Both the position numbers and the translations under genes were made by a program. Positions 6,139 to 7,231 of a stretch of 7,231 bases of DNA are shown here, piece after piece (within the stretch, counting starts at the first letter, position 1; each line of letters opens with the position of its first letter). The notes beneath the pieces were generated by a model. The model ran no database searches. It was not told where the DNA came from and saw nothing but the letters and a program-made list of their open reading frames with translations. The stretch covers positions 1 through 7,231 of the forward strand of contig JBGSQB010000035.1 in the NCBI GenBank assembly GCA_041738285.1, in the 5' to 3' direction. This stretch comes from SZUA-521 sp041738285. GTDB lineage: Bacteria; Pseudomonadota; Gammaproteobacteria; Pseudomonadales; Azotimanducaceae.

Positions 6139-6860
6139 CGATGCGCCTCCAATGCCGCGCGCTGCAGCGCAAACAGCGACCGCGCGCCCACATGTCCAAG
6201 CTCGATCATGGCGCCGAGTTCGAGGCTGCTGAACGGCGCGGCTTCCGCGGTACCTTGAATTTCGATGAACGAGTCCGGCTCGACGATGACGATGTTCATG
6301 TCGGTATCGGCATCCGAGTCTTCGGCGTAGTCGAGGTCCAGCACCGGCTGGCCGTTCCATATACCCACCGACACCGACGCCACCATCTGCTTCAGCGCCC
6401 GACGGGCATTTGCATCGGGCAGGGTCGAGATCGCATCCGCCAGTGCGACACAGCCGCCGGTGATCGACGCCGTGCGCGTGCCACCGTCCGCCTGAATCAC
6501 GTCGCAGTCGATGCGAATGGTTCGCTCACCCAACGCGCGCATGTCGACCGCCGCACGCAGCGCACGCCCCACCAAGCGCTGGATCTCGACGGTGCGTCCC
6601 TGCTGTTTGCCACGCGCCGCTTCGCGATCGTTGCGCGTATGGGTGGCACCCGGGAGCATGCCGTATTCCGCGGTCACCCAGCCGCGTCCCTGACCGCGCA
6701 TGAACGGTGGAACATTGTGCTCGACGCTCGCGGTGCAGATCACCCGCGTGTCGCCGAACTCCACGAGCACGGAGCCCTGGGCGTGCTTGGTGAATCCACG
6801 CGTGAAGCGCACCGGGCGCATCTGGTCCGCGGCCCTGCCGCTCGGGCGTTGTTTGCTCAT
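6135..6860 (-). CDS. rph: Ribonuclease PH
   Basis: A phosphate-dependent 3'-to-5' exoribonuclease that trims tRNA precursors and other RNA 3' ends; a hexameric ring in known relatives. The 241-residue product is full length (E. coli intact form about 238) and has no frameshift. Seen: RGFTKHAQGSVLVEFGDTRV (21-40), GRGWVTAEYGMLP (58-70), the basic THTRNDREAARGKQQGR stretch involved in phosphate binding, DCDVIQADGGTRTASITGG (118-136), DLDYAEDSDADTDMN (175-189) with the two metal-site aspartates Asp181 and Asp187 six residues apart, and FIEIQGTAE. ATG 6860 is chosen over an in-frame ATG at 6932 because it has a strong AGGAGG at 6865-6870, matches the family start (MSKQRPSGR..DQMRPV), and follows a good -10 box. 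It is the first gene of the rph-pyrE-DUF4124 operon and diverges from yicC. Confidence 0.98.
   Translation of the reverse strand: MSKQRPSGRAADQMRPVRFTRGFTKHAQGSVLVEFGDTRVICTASVEHNVPPFMRGQGRGWVTAEYGMLPGATHTRNDREAARGKQQGRTVEIQRLVGRALRAAVDMRALGERTIRIDCDVIQADGGTRTASITGGCVALADAISTLPDANARRALKQMVASVSVGIWNGQPVLDLDYAEDSDADTDMNIVIVEPDSFIEIQGTAEAAPFSSLELGAMIELGHVGARSLFALQRAALEAHR
6146..6150 (-). promoter_or_regulatory. Shine-Dalgarno site for pyrE inside the end of rph
   Basis: GGAGG on the minus strand lies seven bases before ATG 6138, within the last codons of rph. pyrE therefore has its own good ribosome site as well as the ATGA coupling. Confidence 0.75.
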
Positions 6861-6864
6861 CGCT

Positions 6865-6870
6865 CCTCCT
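6865..6870 (-). promoter_or_regulatory. Strong Shine-Dalgarno site for rph
   Basis: AGGAGG on the minus strand, four bases before ATG 6860. It fixes the rph start and argues against the upstream in-frame ATG at 6932. Confidence 0.8.
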
Positions 6871-6879
6871 TTTGGCGGC

Positions 6880-6885
6880 ATTATA
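6880..6885 (-). promoter_or_regulatory. Probable -10 box of the rph-pyrE operon promoter
   Basis: On the minus strand this is a perfect TATAAT. Transcription would begin at the run of A near 6871-6873, giving a leader of only about 12 bases that carries the rph ribosome site. There is no good -35 match at 16-18 bases upstream (the 17-base position reads AAGGGG), so it may be a weak or activated promoter. Confidence 0.55.
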
Positions 6886-6901
6886 CGCACCGGAGTCACG
6901 C

Positions 6902-6913
6902 ACCCCTTGGGGT
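6902..6913. repeat. Short inverted repeat between the divergent rph and yicC promoters
   Basis: ACCCC-TT-GGGGT has perfect five-base arms around a two-base centre. It covers the -35 position for the rph operon and touches the proposed yicC -10 box, which is where a shared operator could sit. It is short, so chance is possible. Confidence 0.3.
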
Positions 6914-6918
6914 AGAAT
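6913..6918 (+). promoter_or_regulatory. Possible -10 box for yicC
   Basis: TAGAAT differs from the consensus TATAAT at one base. The predicted transcript start near 6924-6926 leaves about 20 bases before the yicC ATG. I see no convincing -35 hexamer. Confidence 0.4.
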
Positions 6919-6923
6919 TGCCC

Positions 6924-6947
6924 ATGGTTCAATCGAGGTGCCGATGA
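6924..6947 (+). other. Seven-codon open frame ending on the yicC start codon
   Basis: ATG 6924 opens a frame encoding MVQSRCR that ends at TGA 6945-6947, overlapping the yicC ATG as ATGA. It contains the yicC ribosome site. No ribosome site at a good distance lies upstream of it, and the predicted transcript start falls at or near its ATG, so it may not be translated. Confidence 0.2.
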
Positions 6948-7231
6948 TCTTCAGCATGACTGCATTTGCCCGTGACGAGCGCCCATTCGACGGCGGCGCC
7001 GTCACCTGGGAGATCCGCTCCGTCAATCACCGCTATCTCGAGATCCAGATCCGATTGCCCGATGCACTGCGTGAACTCGAACTGCCGCTGCGGGACCTCG
7101 CGCGCACGCGGCTGTCTCGCGGCAAAGTCGATTGCACCGCGCGCCTTGCCATCGCCTCGACCGTGCCGAGCCTGGAAATCAACCGGCCGGCTCTCCTGCA
7201 TGTGCTGGCCACCATCGAGCAGCTGCGCCGG
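6944..7231 (+). CDS. yicC: YicC family endoribonuclease, N-terminal part; 3' end cut by window
   Basis: The 96 visible residues begin MIFSMTAFARDE and contain TWEIRSVNHRYLEIQIRLP, then RELELPLRDLARTRLSRGKVDCTARL, matching the N-terminal domain of the YicC family (E. coli MIRSMTAYAR...TWEMRSVNQRYLE...LTRGKVECTLR). The family is about 290 residues long, so roughly two thirds lies beyond the window. E. coli YicC has been reported as an RNA endonuclease acting on small RNAs; that role is known for relatives and not shown here. ATG 6944 has GAGG at 6935-6938 five bases upstream. It diverges from rph, an order shared with E. coli and Pseudomonas, so two RNA-processing enzymes share one control region. 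Confidence 0.95.
   Translation, partial: MIFSMTAFARDERPFDGGAVTWEIRSVNHRYLEIQIRLPDALRELELPLRDLARTRLSRGKVDCTARLAIASTVPSLEINRPALLHVLATIEQLRR

Noticed and set aside
6858..6932. Longer rph starting at ATG 6932
   Set aside because: The extra 24 residues do not match the family, the start has no good ribosome site, and it lies upstream of the predicted rph promoter.
6141..6947. 268-codon plus-strand frame opposite rph
   Set aside because: It is a shadow of the intact rph gene. Only its last seven codons, starting at ATG 6924, lie outside rph and are reported separately.

Overview
The window is gene-dense, GC-rich (roughly 60% by eye) chromosomal DNA from a gammaproteobacterium. Every gene runs into the next with very short gaps or overlaps, no stretch over 100 bases lacks a gene, and I see no mobile element, RNA gene or CRISPR array. 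The gene order points to the class. The slmA > < pyrE-rph < > yicC arrangement is the E. coli one, while the algC-argB pair downstream of coaBC is the Pseudomonas/Xanthomonas-type one. I cannot place it below class level; an environmental lineage near the Pseudomonas/Xanthomonas/Nevskia side of the gammaproteobacteria would fit.

Layout. Plus strand: the 3' part of coaBC (CoaB domain, 2-736), a long algC (758-3367), argB (3376-4278) and slmA (4275-4880), all closely spaced and probably cotranscribed. Minus strand, reading from 6860 down to 4820: rph, pyrE and a secreted DUF4124/coiled-coil protein, joined by two ATGA overlaps and therefore very likely one translationally coupled operon. slmA and the DUF4124 gene converge and overlap tail to tail by 61 bases. 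rph and yicC diverge from an 83-base region (6861-6943), the only real intergenic region here. yicC is cut by the window end.

How the genes work together. Most are core metabolism or RNA processing: coenzyme A synthesis (CoaBC), hexose-phosphate mutase for cell-surface sugars (AlgC), arginine synthesis (ArgB), UMP synthesis (PyrE), 3'-end RNA trimming (Rph) and RNA cleavage (YicC). SlmA couples division-site choice to the nucleoid. The least ordinary parts are: (i) the AlgC enzyme carries about 415 extra N-terminal residues with two membrane helices around a predicted periplasmic domain, so a normally soluble enzyme is probably tethered to the inner membrane and possibly sensory; (ii) an uncharacterised exported coiled-coil protein is translationally coupled to pyrE; (iii) dut, which usually follows coaBC, is missing; (iv) the rph-pyrE junction leaves no room for the attenuator known from E. 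coli. I do not see a wholly new multi-gene system; the AlgC fusion and the DUF4124 protein are the best leads.
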